In this document: positions 9,904 through 20,263 of the stretch, one piece after another
How positions within the stretch are numbered: the stretch's first letter is position 1
How the letters are laid out: each line of letters starts with the position of its first letter
Assembly (NCBI GenBank): GCA_963930645.1
Contig: OZ005656.1
Coordinates: 185,669,135-185,733,134 of the forward strand
DNA length: 64,000 nucleotides
Reading direction: 5' to 3'
DNA from: Salticus scenicus
Taxonomy: Eukaryota; Arthropoda; Arachnida; Araneae; Salticidae
The notes under the pieces: generated by a model
The model's database searches: none
What the model saw: only the letters and a program-made list of their open reading frames with translations
Told to the model about the DNA's origin: nothing
Translations under genes and position numbers: made by a program

Positions 9904-10657
9904 ATATAAAGGAGGAAAAGAATTTTTAGATTCTTCAGCTAAATAACATGCACAAACGGTAAGTTTTTCTTCATATATATTCTGTTAGTGAGTTGTGCTT
10001 TATAATTCAAGGAAAATTAATAATAATAAAAATTAAAATAAAAAACCAAAAATCTGTAAAATTCCAAAATCCTGAATATTTCCAATTCTGCTGGTCTTAG
10101 ATAATGGGTCATATAGATATATATATATAGATATATATATATATATTTTTTTTTTTTTTACCTGCGAAATATAAGTTTCTTTAATTATTATTTTTTTTTT
10201 CAAGATTATTTTTATTAATCTTGTTTGAAGTCTATTGCTATTATCAGAATAATCATAATTTTTACTTCTTTAAAACCTCTTTCAATTGCATTAAACAATT
10301 TTCTTTGCACTTTTTATTAATTTAATTTAGTAATGTGCTGTGTTAACTACATAATCAAATGCAAGTTTAAGAAAGGTAAATGCTGATTTCATATGATAAA
10401 AAATAAGTTAGAAAGTTTTTATTTAATTATTTATTTTTTCAATGCAATGTTTCAAAGTGTAAAAAGGAATTGTGAAAATCTTTAGTGCTTGTGAAAAATA
10501 ATAGCAGTTACAAGTCCCTCCCCCCCCCCTCGAAAAAAAAAAAAAGTTTTTTTGAGGGAGAAAAAAGGTGTCCCAATTTTTCAAAAACTTGACCAACATT
10601 TTTTATAGTGATTGGGGTCTTGGGACCCCACTTTTCAAAAGGTCAGCGCATGCCCTG
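9588..10657. mobile_element. hAT-like element, third level of nesting
   Basis: Terminal inverted pair CAGGGCTCGCG at the left and, read inward from the right, CAGGGCATGCG. The flanking direct repeat CTTTGA occurs at 9582-9587 and 10658-10663. Only six bases match rather than the eight usual for hAT, so the superfamily is tentative. The interior has a hairpin near 9650 (GGGTCCCGAGGACCC), an AT microsatellite at 9873-9908, and C and A runs. No coding region. Confidence 0.6.
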
Positions 10658-11109
10658 CTTTGAAGTAATAAACAATACAGTTTTACAATTTTAATATTTA
10701 TAAGCAATCTATAAAACGTTTTACTATAGATTGGTTATACTAAATGTATAAAAGTTTTAAATGAAGTTATTCCTCTTCAACATATAAATATCTACAAAAC
10801 AGAATCTGTAAGAAATTTATTTAACAATAGACAAAAAACTTAGTTAAGTTAAAGTATAACTAATTTTTTAAATAAATAGAATATGATATTTGTGTATGTA
10901 CATTAATCATACATATAAAAAAAGTAGCAGTAGCTAATTATCAATTTCAAACATGCATAAAACCAACTATTAATTTTCTTAAATTGATTTGAAAAAAAAA
11001 TTATTCTTCATTTTTTCCCATGTTTACACATTTGGTATAAATATGACATACAAATATTTAATTTAATTGAGGAAAAATAAGCAGATTCATTAAATTCAGC
11101 AATAAAGAT

Positions 11110-11560
11110 CTAAAAATAATTACATACGTGAGAAATATTGAGCACTTCCATTGCTTTACTGTTTCGAGAATTGATCATTGATCACAATCCGGGGAAAAGG
11201 GGGGGGGGGGATACAAAAATAATTACAGAGTAAGAAATATTAAACTCTTTCAAATCTACTTCTAGAATCTAATGAAAGAAGTTTAAAATTAATATTACCA
11301 TTTATGTTCCAGATGGATAAAGATTAGGAAACAAAAGACTTCTGCAGAACATTTGATTGCTGATCACTAGTTGGAGATAAATGAAAGGGGGGGGGGGGGC
11401 AAAAAATAATTATATCAGCAAGAAATATTTTTACAATTCTATTTCTTTACACGTTCTAGAATCTCATAAAGCAAGTTTGAAATTAATATTGACATTTATG
11501 TTATGGATGGAGAAAGATTGAGAATCAGGAGTTTTCGTAGATCATTTCTGTTTTCTTTTT
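11110..11560. repeat. Tandem duplication, ~188-bp unit with long G runs
   Basis: The phrase AAAATAATTA followed by an AGAAATATT motif recurs at about 11112, 11215 and 11403. The last two copies carry a matched body of about 188 bp that includes TTCTAGAATCT and TATTACCATTTATGTT-like segments. G runs occur near 11199-11209 and 11387-11399. It lies inside the transposon at 9469-11673. Confidence 0.65.
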
Positions 11561-11779
11561 AAAACGAACGATATCCGCGACTTTTTAAAAAACGGAAGAT
11601 TTCATCATCTGTCCGGAAGATACGTTAAAAAACCGGAAGTCTTCCGGGAAAACCGGAAAAGTTGCCAAGTATGCAATGGTATCCAAAGAATTAACTTTCG
11701 AAAAAGCTGAAATAGTGCTTGCCTATTTTCGCTAAAATGCTAAAGTAATTTTTTTGCCAGGTTAAACCCTGCCTCACAA

Positions 11780-12125
11780 TACAACAGGTAGAGAAGAAAT
11801 GTTTAACACATGCATAAAATTTTTTATTTTTACAGCAGTTGCATTTCTCCAATTGGGAAAAGAACAGAGAGCCTCTTTGCCGGTCACTCGGTGCTATACC
11901 TTTAACCATCCGAGAGAAGAGAAATGAGAATTTTGCATAATCATGATTGGCACATAATTCAAGTGAGCATGGGATGAAATGAAACGAGAATGAGCCAGAG
12001 CAGTTTTTTAGATACTACCTATATTTATATTGTTGAATAATTACCAAAAATCATTCAAAACTTTCTCAATTTTTTACTAAAATGCCAAAGATTTCATGCT
12101 TCCAATGATGAAGTAAATAAGGATA
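11780..12125. other. Spacer, nothing recognised
   Basis: Between two hAT-derived elements. No supported frame or repeat ends; bases 11865-12000 are less AT-rich than their surroundings. Confidence 0.5.
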
Positions 12126-12133
12126 TTATTGAG

Positions 12134-12680
12134 CAGTGTTAGAAATAAGAATTTTGAAACTAGGCGTCAAAGTGATGCCTGGATTAAATTTTTTGGGCAT
12201 CAAAATGAAAAATCTAGGTGCCATCTATAATTAAATGTGTATATAAAATAATAATAATAAAGCATCAACTTGTAAATAATATATGCAAGATTATATAAAA
12301 AATATTTATATAATGAATGTAATTACATTGACAATATTAAACGTACATATTTAAATTCATTCTTCGGCCAGAAGATACATCATTCCACCACAATTTAATA
12401 GCATTTTCTGGGCAGAAATCTTCCAATTTAGGGCTGTTTAATTTAATCATTAACAAATTGTCAACTACATTCATAGAGATATGATTTCTTAAATCAGTTT
12501 TTATAAGGTTCAGTTGCCTGAAATAGACTTGTTTCCAGTCTGATGGGATTGGAAAAATAATTTGGTATGATAAGGAAAAAATCCAGGCGTCAAGTATGGC
12601 ACCTATGACTGGAATTCTAGGCGTCAAAATGAAAAAACTGGTCGTAAAATGCGACTAACGATCGCTTATTTCTAACCCTG
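12134..12680 (-). mobile_element. hAT deletion derivative retaining the transposase C-terminus
   Basis: Inverted termini CAGTGTTAGAAATAAG (left) and CAGGGTTAGAAATAAG (right, read inward) with a perfect 8-bp target duplication TTATTGAG at 12126-12133 and 12681-12688. The 547-bp element contains the last part of a hAT transposase gene on the minus strand, so it arose by internal deletion of an autonomous element rather than as a sequence-unrelated MITE. Confidence 0.92.
12337..12627 (-). pseudogene. hAT transposase, C-terminal dimerisation region fragment
   Basis: A 96-residue frame with the look of the hAT C-terminal dimerisation domain: LNLIKTDLRNHISMNVVDNLLMIKLN, then FCPENAIKLWW and a closing RR. 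In hAT proteins this region follows the catalytic glutamate. Everything upstream (BED finger, DDE core) is missing. The frame ends inside the element. Family assignment is by motif memory. Confidence 0.62.
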
Positions 12681-12688
12681 TTATTGAG

Positions 12689-13481
12689 AAAAATAAAATG
12701 TAGCAATACATGATTACTGTGGTATACATTCATTTACTTAAAAAATTATTTTTGTGTTATTATTATCATCTATTATCACAAACCTGTTTTTAGTACTGAG
12801 AAAAAGTATATTAAAAAAAAATTAAACATTAATTTTTAAAGCTAATTAGAAAAAAAAGGAGGTAATTAAAGAAAATTATCAAAATAACATTTTAAAAAAC
12901 AAAATTTAAATTATATTCTAATCACAATTTAATTTTGAACAAAAGACCTATTTAATAATAATACTCTCATTCTAAACCTGTTTTTACATATTTTAATTTA
13001 GTGCCAATATTTAATAATCCAAGGACAGCTAAACCAAGCTTATTATTCAGCTTTCTTTTAAAAATTTAATATTTAAAAAACTGATTTAATTCAAAGATTT
13101 AAAAGAAAAAAAAATGTGAAAGGTAATTTAAATCAGTACAGTCGATTGATGTTAAGAAAAATAGCATGGAAATTTAAAAGTACTGCAATTTATCTATATT
13201 CATAAATAATTTTTATCATTTCTAAACGTTCTATTTTTCATTCACCTTATTCTTCTTTAATCTTTCTAATTTACCTTTCACCTTTTAGATTTAACTCTTG
13301 CTCGATTCTCAACATTCTATCAGACTTGAAATGAAGAAAGCGACCGTGGAGAAGAGTTTTCCCCAGACAGTTTCAGGAGGTTGCTATGCTCTGCCTGACT
13401 TCTGGTTGAAAAAATAGCACCCTTATTACCTGTTTGCAATAGAGAACAATTTTAGGAAAAAACAACCTACAAACTGAAGAA
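12689..13481. other. AT-rich spacer, no gene seen
   Basis: Very A/T-rich until about 13300, then a more balanced stretch up to the next hAT element. No coding frame or repeat termini recognised. Confidence 0.55.
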
Positions 13482-13489
13482 TAATGATA

Positions 13490-15126
13490 CAGTGGCGGCT
13501 CGTGCACCGGAAATTGGTGAAGAGGCACACAGTATTTTACGCTGTATTCATTTATCTATATATTAATAGGCAAGCATAAAATTTGTTGTCCCTTTTTAAC
13601 ATATTAATTATGGGAGTAGAGGGTTGAAAAATGGTATCATTCGAAAGGTATGGTTAGCCGGAAGGTGCGAATACAAATATTATTTTCTTACGATGTCAAG
13701 AAGGTATTTAAAAATACATTTATTTTTTATGCATTTTCCCCCATTTTTCCCTCTTATACACGTATTCCTTCACATTAAAAAATACCTAAAAGTAGAAAGT
13801 TGTTAAATCTGGCAATTTCATAAAGCTCAAATAAAACCATAGACACAGTAATTTGTATAATGTAGCATCACTATACGCAAGCGAAGTGATGACGTCACTG
13901 TCTGTCCATGGAGCCATGTAAAAGATTTTCTATGTTAATTGTCCATTGAGTTTTTTGTAAAAAATTATTAAAATTAACGGAAATTATCTGCCGATTTTAA
14001 TTCCGATATTTGGGTATAGTTATATATAAGTTACTGTCTACATGTGTTTGATTGAGTTATTTTTTCTGTAAAATTGATAAAATTTTAATTTAAAATCACA
14101 AAACTCCAGAAAAAAAAAATGGCAAACTTCCAGTTTCGAATGTAAACATAAACATTTCATTTCAAAGGGTGATATTTAAACAATAAATATTGAACTAATA
14201 TACTAAATAAAAGGAAAATGGATTTGTTACTAACTGCTGCATGTATAAGTAGACGATACGGAAAAAATTCCGATTTCCGTTTTTTGCTGAATTTACATGT
14301 TTTGACCTTTCTTTACGTTTCAATTAACTGAAATTGGCTACTTATTTTTTTTAAAAAGTGTCTTTATTGCTAGCTTTTGTGGGTAGAAGAAGCAAGTAGA
14401 AGATACATAAAAACTTTTGATTTCCGGTTTTCGATGAATTTACACATTTTGAGATTTCCTTGCATTTTAATTAAGTGAAATTGACTACTTATTTTTATTT
14501 TTTAAAAAGTGGATTTATTAGTCTTTCCTCTGCATATATAAGTAGAAAATATAAGATTCAGAAATGTTTTAGATTTTCGATAAAGTTACGCGTTTTGAAA
14601 TTTCCCGAACTCAATTCGACCATTTTTGAAAAATATCTTTTTTTTTTTTTTTGTTCAAACACTGTCAATGAACCAATCGAATTAATTTAACAGAATTTGA
14701 TACTTGGTTGGACCTTGGTCTGACATGGTACCTATTAGCTTCTGGGCTGTATCACACAACAAGGGGCGTTTTCACGTTGCGATTTTCTCTCATTTCAGGA
14801 AAGGCTAACATCTACAGAGAGAAATAGTTATATTAAGTAAAACTCTGCTGATTCAGTTAGAGTGAATATTGGCAAACAATTGCCGCAGCTGTGTTGCAAT
14901 TGCATTCTGTATAGGACAAGGCAATAGCTTTGCTTTGCCTCGCTTTGCAAAAAAAAAAAAAAAAAAAATGGTCGAGTTTCGACCACTGGGCGATACTAGT
15001 AGAATATAAATTTACATTTAAATAAGTATTTTTAGTTAAAACCATGCTTAATAAAAATTATGATTAAAAATACTTAAATATTATTTTTGAGCTCTTCACT
15101 TATTTTCGGTTCACGAGCCGCAACTG
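13490..15126. mobile_element. Non-autonomous hAT element, 1.6 kb
   Basis: The left end CAGTGGCGGCTCGTGCACCG and the right end, read inward, CAGTTGCGGCTCGTGAACCG are an inverted pair with three mismatches in 20 bp. A perfect 8-bp duplication TAATGATA lies at 13482-13489 and 15127-15134. Similarity of the two ends continues into GTGAAGAG. The interior has diverged AAGTGGATTT/TTTCCGTTTT-type internal repeats (around 14220-14600) and an A run near 14950. No transposase frame was found. Confidence 0.92.
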
Positions 15127-15134
15127 TAATGATA

Positions 15135-15523
15135 TACTGAAGATAAATGGTGTACATAACAAGTAAAACTATTGTGTATGACCACCAACATTTATTTATT
15201 AGTAACAAACAAAAATAAAGTTAAAATTTAAAAGTATTCATTATATGCATACTTATAACAGAACTTTGAAGTGGGTGCGGATTGAATTTTAAAGGGTAAA
15301 TGTGCCCTTAAGAATCCAACCCCCATTAAAAAGATAGGGGAAGAAATATATATACTTTTTTAATAGCAGCACCCTACTCTTCCTTAAATTCAGGGGAAAC
15401 TATGCAAGAAGTCTGGGGTAGATTTTTTTTCCTGTTTTCTGCAACAGACCTCACTAAAGCTAATTTCTTTCTGCAAAACGATATTATTCAGTAATCTAAT
15501 AAATATATGCATTACTAACTGGC
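15135..15523. other. Spacer, nothing recognised
   Basis: A/T-rich sequence up to the 18-bp target duplication of the next insertion. No gene or repeat ends seen. Confidence 0.5.
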
Positions 15524-15541
15524 AATAACAAGAACTTTTTG

Positions 15542-15668
15542 ATGTTTTTACTGATGAGGAGCCTATAAAAGGCTCGAAATGTTTAAATTTATGTTTTATG
15601 TGTTTCAATGTTTTAATTTGTATATTTTTTAATGTATATTGTCTCGATTTTTAGTGTAATTAAAATTT
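15542..15668 (+). mobile_element. 5'-truncated Penelope-like 3' tail with 18-bp target duplication
   Basis: A 127-bp insertion flanked by the perfect 18-bp direct repeat AATAACAAGAACTTTTTG at 15524-15541 and 15669-15686. The insert contains CTGATGAGGAGCCT, a short stem partner AGGCTCGAAATG, then T-rich sequence. The gatgagg-stem-gaaatg arrangement is typical of Penelope-like 3' tails and resembles the tail at 838-885. Almost the whole element was lost at the 5' end during integration, and the long duplication fits target-primed reverse transcription. Confidence 0.7.
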
Positions 15669-15777
15669 AATAACAAGAACTTTTTGTTTCTAAAAATTTT
15701 ATATTAATAATATCAAATCTATATAAACTTTTTTTTTTTTTTACTTAAATTATCAAAATGCGAGAAGTATAATATTA

Positions 15778-15993
15778 CAAACACTTAAAATCACCTTACT
15801 TTATTTACTTCTCGAGTTTGCCTGAGTAACCCCCCCCCCCTTTCATCAGAGGAAGTACACAACAGATGCACAAGAACATATCATCACAAAGCAACAAACA
15901 AGCCGCCACGAAGCTGCCTCTGATGAAGGGGGGGGGGCTCCCGCAAGTACTCAGGCGAACTCAAGAAGTAAAGTAAGGTAATTTTAAATGCTT
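15778..15993. repeat. Foldback/MITE with ~70-bp inverted arms
   Basis: Arms at about 15780-15850 and 15921-15990 are inverted copies. CACCTTACTTTATTTACTTCT pairs with AGAAGTAAAGTAAGGTAATT, and CATCAGAGG pairs with CCTCTGATG, each arm with a C or G run. About 70 bp of unrelated sequence forms the loop. I see no clean target duplication, and no coding capacity. Confidence 0.75.
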
Positions 15994-16833
15994 GATTTCT
16001 TTTTTTTACTTTATAACTTCATTTCGTATTAATTTTTGGTCAGAAATAATTTTTTTTAATTAAAAAATAAAGGATTATAATCTTTACGATTAACTGAATA
16101 AATAAAATGATTCATATGAAGACAGAAATTAAAATATTTACACAAGAAAATGGTACCCTCTAGGCGATTTTTGGAAAAATCGCCTATTGGACTACCAAAC
16201 TAAATTTTTCCGAATAAAATGGATTTGCATGAAATGTTCAGCAAATCAGTTTCAGTTTTTCTCATTTAAAAAAGTGGCACAAACTCTTTTGGATATCTGA
16301 CAGTTAGGAGTTTGTGCGGCTGCTCTAGGGTCATTTTAAGCACTTTAACTCCTTTGGCCCTAGCGTCCTAGTATCAGAACACATCTTTACTTTACTCTAT
16401 TCCTTATTTTCAAGAATTTTAAACTCAAAATCTAGTATCCTACTAATAATATAAACAAGATGAGCAGGATGCTAGGCTTTAGCTGATTGGTTTAGCTTTT
16501 GTAACTGAGCCGATTTTAATTTAAATTAATTCAAAATATTCCTTTTGTGTGAGGATCTTCAATTGTTAAAGATGGTTTTTATCTTCTCTTCTACTTTTTT
16601 TTTCAGTCGCCACGGTATCTGTAAGTAAGATTAATTATAGACTTTACTGTTTTTAAATGTTTTTTTAAAGTTTAAAACAAAATTTTTTCAGTGTATTTTT
16701 ATATATTTTTAAATAAATTTACAAAGGAAAAAAAAAAAGGATAGGGCATGATAGTCATTGCTTCAGTATAGATTTTTTCATGCACCGTGATTTAATTAAG
16801 TGTATTCAGTGATTATTTATTTATAATGCTTGC
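15994..16833. other. Spacer with a small hairpin, no gene seen
   Basis: Contains a hairpin at about 16159-16184 (TAGGCGATTTTT paired with AAAAATCGCCTA) and A/T-rich tracts. No coding frame supported. Confidence 0.5.
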
Positions 16834-17510
16834 ATAGCGATTAGTGCTGCACCGAGTAGCCGAGTACCGAGTAGTTGTAAGAAAGAATAATTGAAATTGA
16901 CGTATATATGAAGAATTTTTCACATCTTGAAATTTAAAAAAGGCTTTTTGAACACAAAATTAAGTTAAATGGCAAACAGCATGTTTACATGAAATGTTTC
17001 AGAACTTTTGTAGTGTATATACACAATTAGGTTCATTGTTATATTTGATACTTCCAGCTTAGTGGATTATTAAAACCATAATAACTGATAACTTCATTCT
17101 TTATTATATAGTCTTTCTCAGATGCGAATCATTCTCAGATAATTCTTAGAGAATATAAAAGTTCTTTATACACTCAGGCTTAATTTAAGATGCATTAAAT
17201 TTACATATGAAATGAGAACATTAAATATTTTATCATCATTTCAAACATGATAGACTTCATTAATCTTTAAATTATAGAAGAGTAAAAAGGTGGGTGGTTT
17301 CGGGCCATAATTTGCAGAACAACAAATTTGATAATATATTTTTAATAACATTTTAGTGTATTTACCTTTTTCATAATTATTATTTTTAAAATTAAAAATC
17401 AATCTTTTTTTTTACAGTTTTAAAAGTGTCTTACTTTTATTTGTACAAATATGTAACTAAAGTTTTATCTACTATAGTAGTATTATATAAGGGGTTCTTT
17501 TTTTCTAAAA

Positions 17511-18193
17511 GGGTAATTCCATTTTAAATCAACAAATTTTCAAAAAAGTTGTTGCATGACAATTTTTGATTTTGATGACAATTTGCATGTGCTTTCCCCA
17601 TACCTTTTTGACCACAAAAATATATTTTTTTTATTTAAAAAAAAATTACCCTTTGATATGAAGGCTATTTTTGTCGTTGCCAACAGCAAAAATTAGATAT
17701 TTTGATGCTTTGCTTTATGAACTATAACTTTTTTCCTATCAAACTCAACTATAGCTCATTGGAAAGCTAAAAAAAAGATCTTTTTCCATATGGTATCAAT
17801 AAATTTGAGATTTAAAAACAAAGGTTATTTTTTCAAGGTCAAAGTTTGCGATGCAAAATTAATTTTTTGCCACTTTTGAAAATTAAAAAACCTATGAAGG
17901 GCTTGGAATAACAAGCCCTCTTTTTTTTCTTATATACATATATAAGGTTGCTTATTGTATTAAAAAGTTTGGCTTGTTACTCTGCCCCCTTCACAAGATA
18001 CGACCCCCCAAAGTTGCAAATTTTCTAAAAAATCCAATTTTCAATGCTAAAAAAATGCATGTGGGGGGCAAGGTAATTTTTTTTTTTACTTGTGTGATTT
18101 TAAGTACTTCATACCATCTTTCTAACAAAAAAAAAAATTACTTTGTTATTCAAAGGCGTTTGGCAGCTATAAGGGTCTGAATTTTCAAATAAT
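17511..18193 (+). repeat. Left terminal inverted repeat (~680 bp)
   Basis: Inverted match to 20264-20944 throughout, with scattered substitutions and a few length differences in T and A runs. Shared landmarks include the GCATGTG/CACATGC site, GACCTTGAAAAAATAACC and GCCAAACGCC. Confidence 0.88.
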
Positions 18194-18338
18194 CACACTA
18201 AAACCATCCAATTTTTTCATGTACTTTTTTTTGGAAACATGTCATTTATTATTAATTTTTTTTATTTGATGGGCTTAGATTGACCTCACAAATAAGAATA
18301 TATCATATTCCTACTTTTCCTCATTTATAGTAATCTAT

Positions 18339-20043
18339 TTGCCAGTAAAAGCTATAGAGGATTTTTATCAGAGAGATGCCTGTAGTCGCATGATGCCTGG
18401 AAAAAAGGACTGTATTTCTGTGAGAGGAATGAATGGGGAAAAGTCAAACCTTCAAAAAAGGCTCATTTTATGTGACTTGAAGGAACTTTACATACATTTT
18501 AAAGAAAATTATCCTGATTTGAAAGTAGGGTTATCTAAATTTGCCGATCTTAGACCAAAATTTTGTGTGTTAGCTGGAGCATCTGGTACACATTCAGTGT
18601 GCGTTTGTTTGTACCATCAAAATGTAAAACTTATGCTATCAGCGATTAAAAGTGATCATAGCTACAAAGATCTGCTGCAGATTATGGTCTGTGATACTGA
18701 AAATGAGAATTGTATGTTTTCGGAATGTACTGCATGTCCAGGTGTGGATGCCATTTTATCACTGATTTCTCCAAGTAACAGCACCCAAATTGACTTGGAA
18801 AATGATGAATTTGAGGATTTGCAAGTTTCATATAAGCAGTGGATGTCCACAGACAGATGTGAACTGACATCATGTGTGCTACCTTTACAAGAATTCTTGG
18901 TTAAGTGTTGTGAAAAACTTGAGCATCTAAAGAGCCACCATTTCATTGCCAGTAAACAAGCAGCATTTCTAAAATCAAAGAAAGAAGATCTGGATAAGGG
19001 GGAATTTTTGATACTTGGAGATTTTTCAGAGAATTTCTCTTGTGTTGTTCAAGACGAGGTGCAGACCTATCACTGGTCAGGTGTGCAATGTACGCTTCAT
19101 CCTTTTGTTGTCTACTGGGAAAAAGATGGAGAAATTCAAACTCAAAGTTTTTGTTTTGTAAGCGACTGCCTTGACCACAACACAACTACATTCTACGCCT
19201 TTCAAATGATCTTTGTTAAAAAACTGAAGGCAGATCATGCTTTAATTTCAAAATTATTCTATTTTTCAGATGGATCTGCCGCACAGTACAAAAACAGGAA
19301 AAACTTCATTAACTTGAGCCATCATGAACAAGACTTTGGGATAAAAGCAGAGTGGCATTTTTTTGCTACATCCCACGGGAAAGGCCCTTGCGATGGGATT
19401 GGAGGAACAGTGAAGGGGCTAGTGCGAAAGGCTAGTTTGCAACGACCGGTCAGTAATCAAATCTTGAATCCATTAGATGTCTTTGAATACTGCACTGAAC
19501 ATATTAATAGTGTAACGTTTTTCTATGTTTCCTGTGATGATGTTAATGCAGTAGGAAAAGTTCTTGAGGAAAGATATAAAACAGCACTATCATTACCCCC
19601 AAACTCGGTCTTTCCACAGCTACATTCCACTCAACAGAAATATCATTCATGCCAGACGTACATCATTTTCTTTAGATTTTACAACCTTTCATGTCATCAA
19701 AGACGAACCTATCAACCTTAGATTATCCACACCAACAACCCGACCAAAGTTGTCCGATTATGTTTGTTGCGTATATGATGGTGACTGGTGGCTAGGAGAA
19801 GTGGTGGAAATAAAAGTATTTGATGTCGAAGAAGAATACAGGATCCACTTTTTTCATCCTAAAGGACCTGGAACATCGTTTAAAAAATCAAGTCATGATA
19901 ACCAAACTTGGGTTCGGTTTCAAGATATTTTGAAAATCCTGACTGCGTCAGAACTATGGTCAGCACAGGGAAGAGGTCATAATATCACACCTGTGATGAG
20001 TGAACATTTGTCAACTCTTCTCTATGAGACAATAAACCACTGA
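18339..20043 (+). pseudogene. Transposase-like protein, SDG...HGKGPCDG family, frameshifted
   Basis: The first frame (18339-19721) begins at an internal codon (TTG, no ATG), and possible splice acceptors lie just upstream (CATTTATAG at 18322-18330; TTGCCAG at about 18339-18345), so an upstream exon may be missing. It carries motifs I recall from a large arthropod family of transposase-like proteins: RMMPGKKD, AGASGTHSVCVC, GDFSENF (D228), SDGSAAQYKNRKNF (D311) and SHGKGPCDGIGG (D352). The acidic residues are candidates for a catalytic triad. At a C run (19596-19600) the frame shifts. The second frame (to 20043) continues the protein with TRSFH and YVCCVYDGDWWLGEV, a Tudor/SH3-like stretch. 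One extra C explains the break, so it is either a mutation or a sequencing artefact. Function and superfamily are inferred. Confidence 0.68.
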
Positions 20044-20263
20044 ACAAAAAAGTTTTGCATGTTTTGAGAGGTAAGTTAAATTCTATATACCAAGATGTTA
20101 GAAACCTTAAATTAGCTTATCAAAGTTTAAATGTGTTCTTTGACAACTCTTCTTAGTCTTTTTAGTTGTTTTCACCATTTAAAACTAACAATTAAGTAAA
20201 AAATAACTTTTCACTAACACCTAAGATTAAGAAGTATGAAAATAATTGCGTTGTTTCAGTATA

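Larger units (their letters stand above)
9469..11673. mobile_element. DNA transposon nested in hAT copy A (unassigned superfamily)
   Basis: The insertion is defined by comparison with the uninterrupted copy at 60917-61560. It starts CATACTTGCCAAC and ends GTTGCCAAGTATG, an inverted pair with one mismatch, flanked by CAATGG at 9463-9468 and 11674-11679. If the termini start one base further out, the duplication would be AATG. The subterminal regions carry repeated GGAAGAT/CCGGAAG phrases. It is itself interrupted by the element at 9588-10657 and contains a G-run tandem repeat near its right end. No transposase was recognised, so the superfamily is open. Confidence 0.72.
8911..11771 (+). mobile_element. 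hAT-type MITE, copy A, interrupted by a nested transposon
   Basis: The left end CAGGGTTTAAACTGCC and right end GGTTAAACCCTG form inverted termini. Without the nested insert the element would be about 650 bp. The same sequence occurs inverted and uninterrupted at 60917-61560, which proves the family and gives the empty site for the insert. Flanks are CCTCTTAC and CCTCACAA, so the 8-bp duplication seen at the other copy has decayed here or been altered. A long T run near 9050-9070 matches an A run in the other copy. No transposase is encoded. Confidence 0.8.

Noticed and set aside
15780..15990. CRISPR-like or regulatory palindrome
   Set aside because: A single inverted pair in a eukaryotic, transposon-rich context; better explained as a foldback element.
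18662..19185. Minus-strand frames under the SDG gene
   Set aside because: Shadows of the plus-strand coding sequence.
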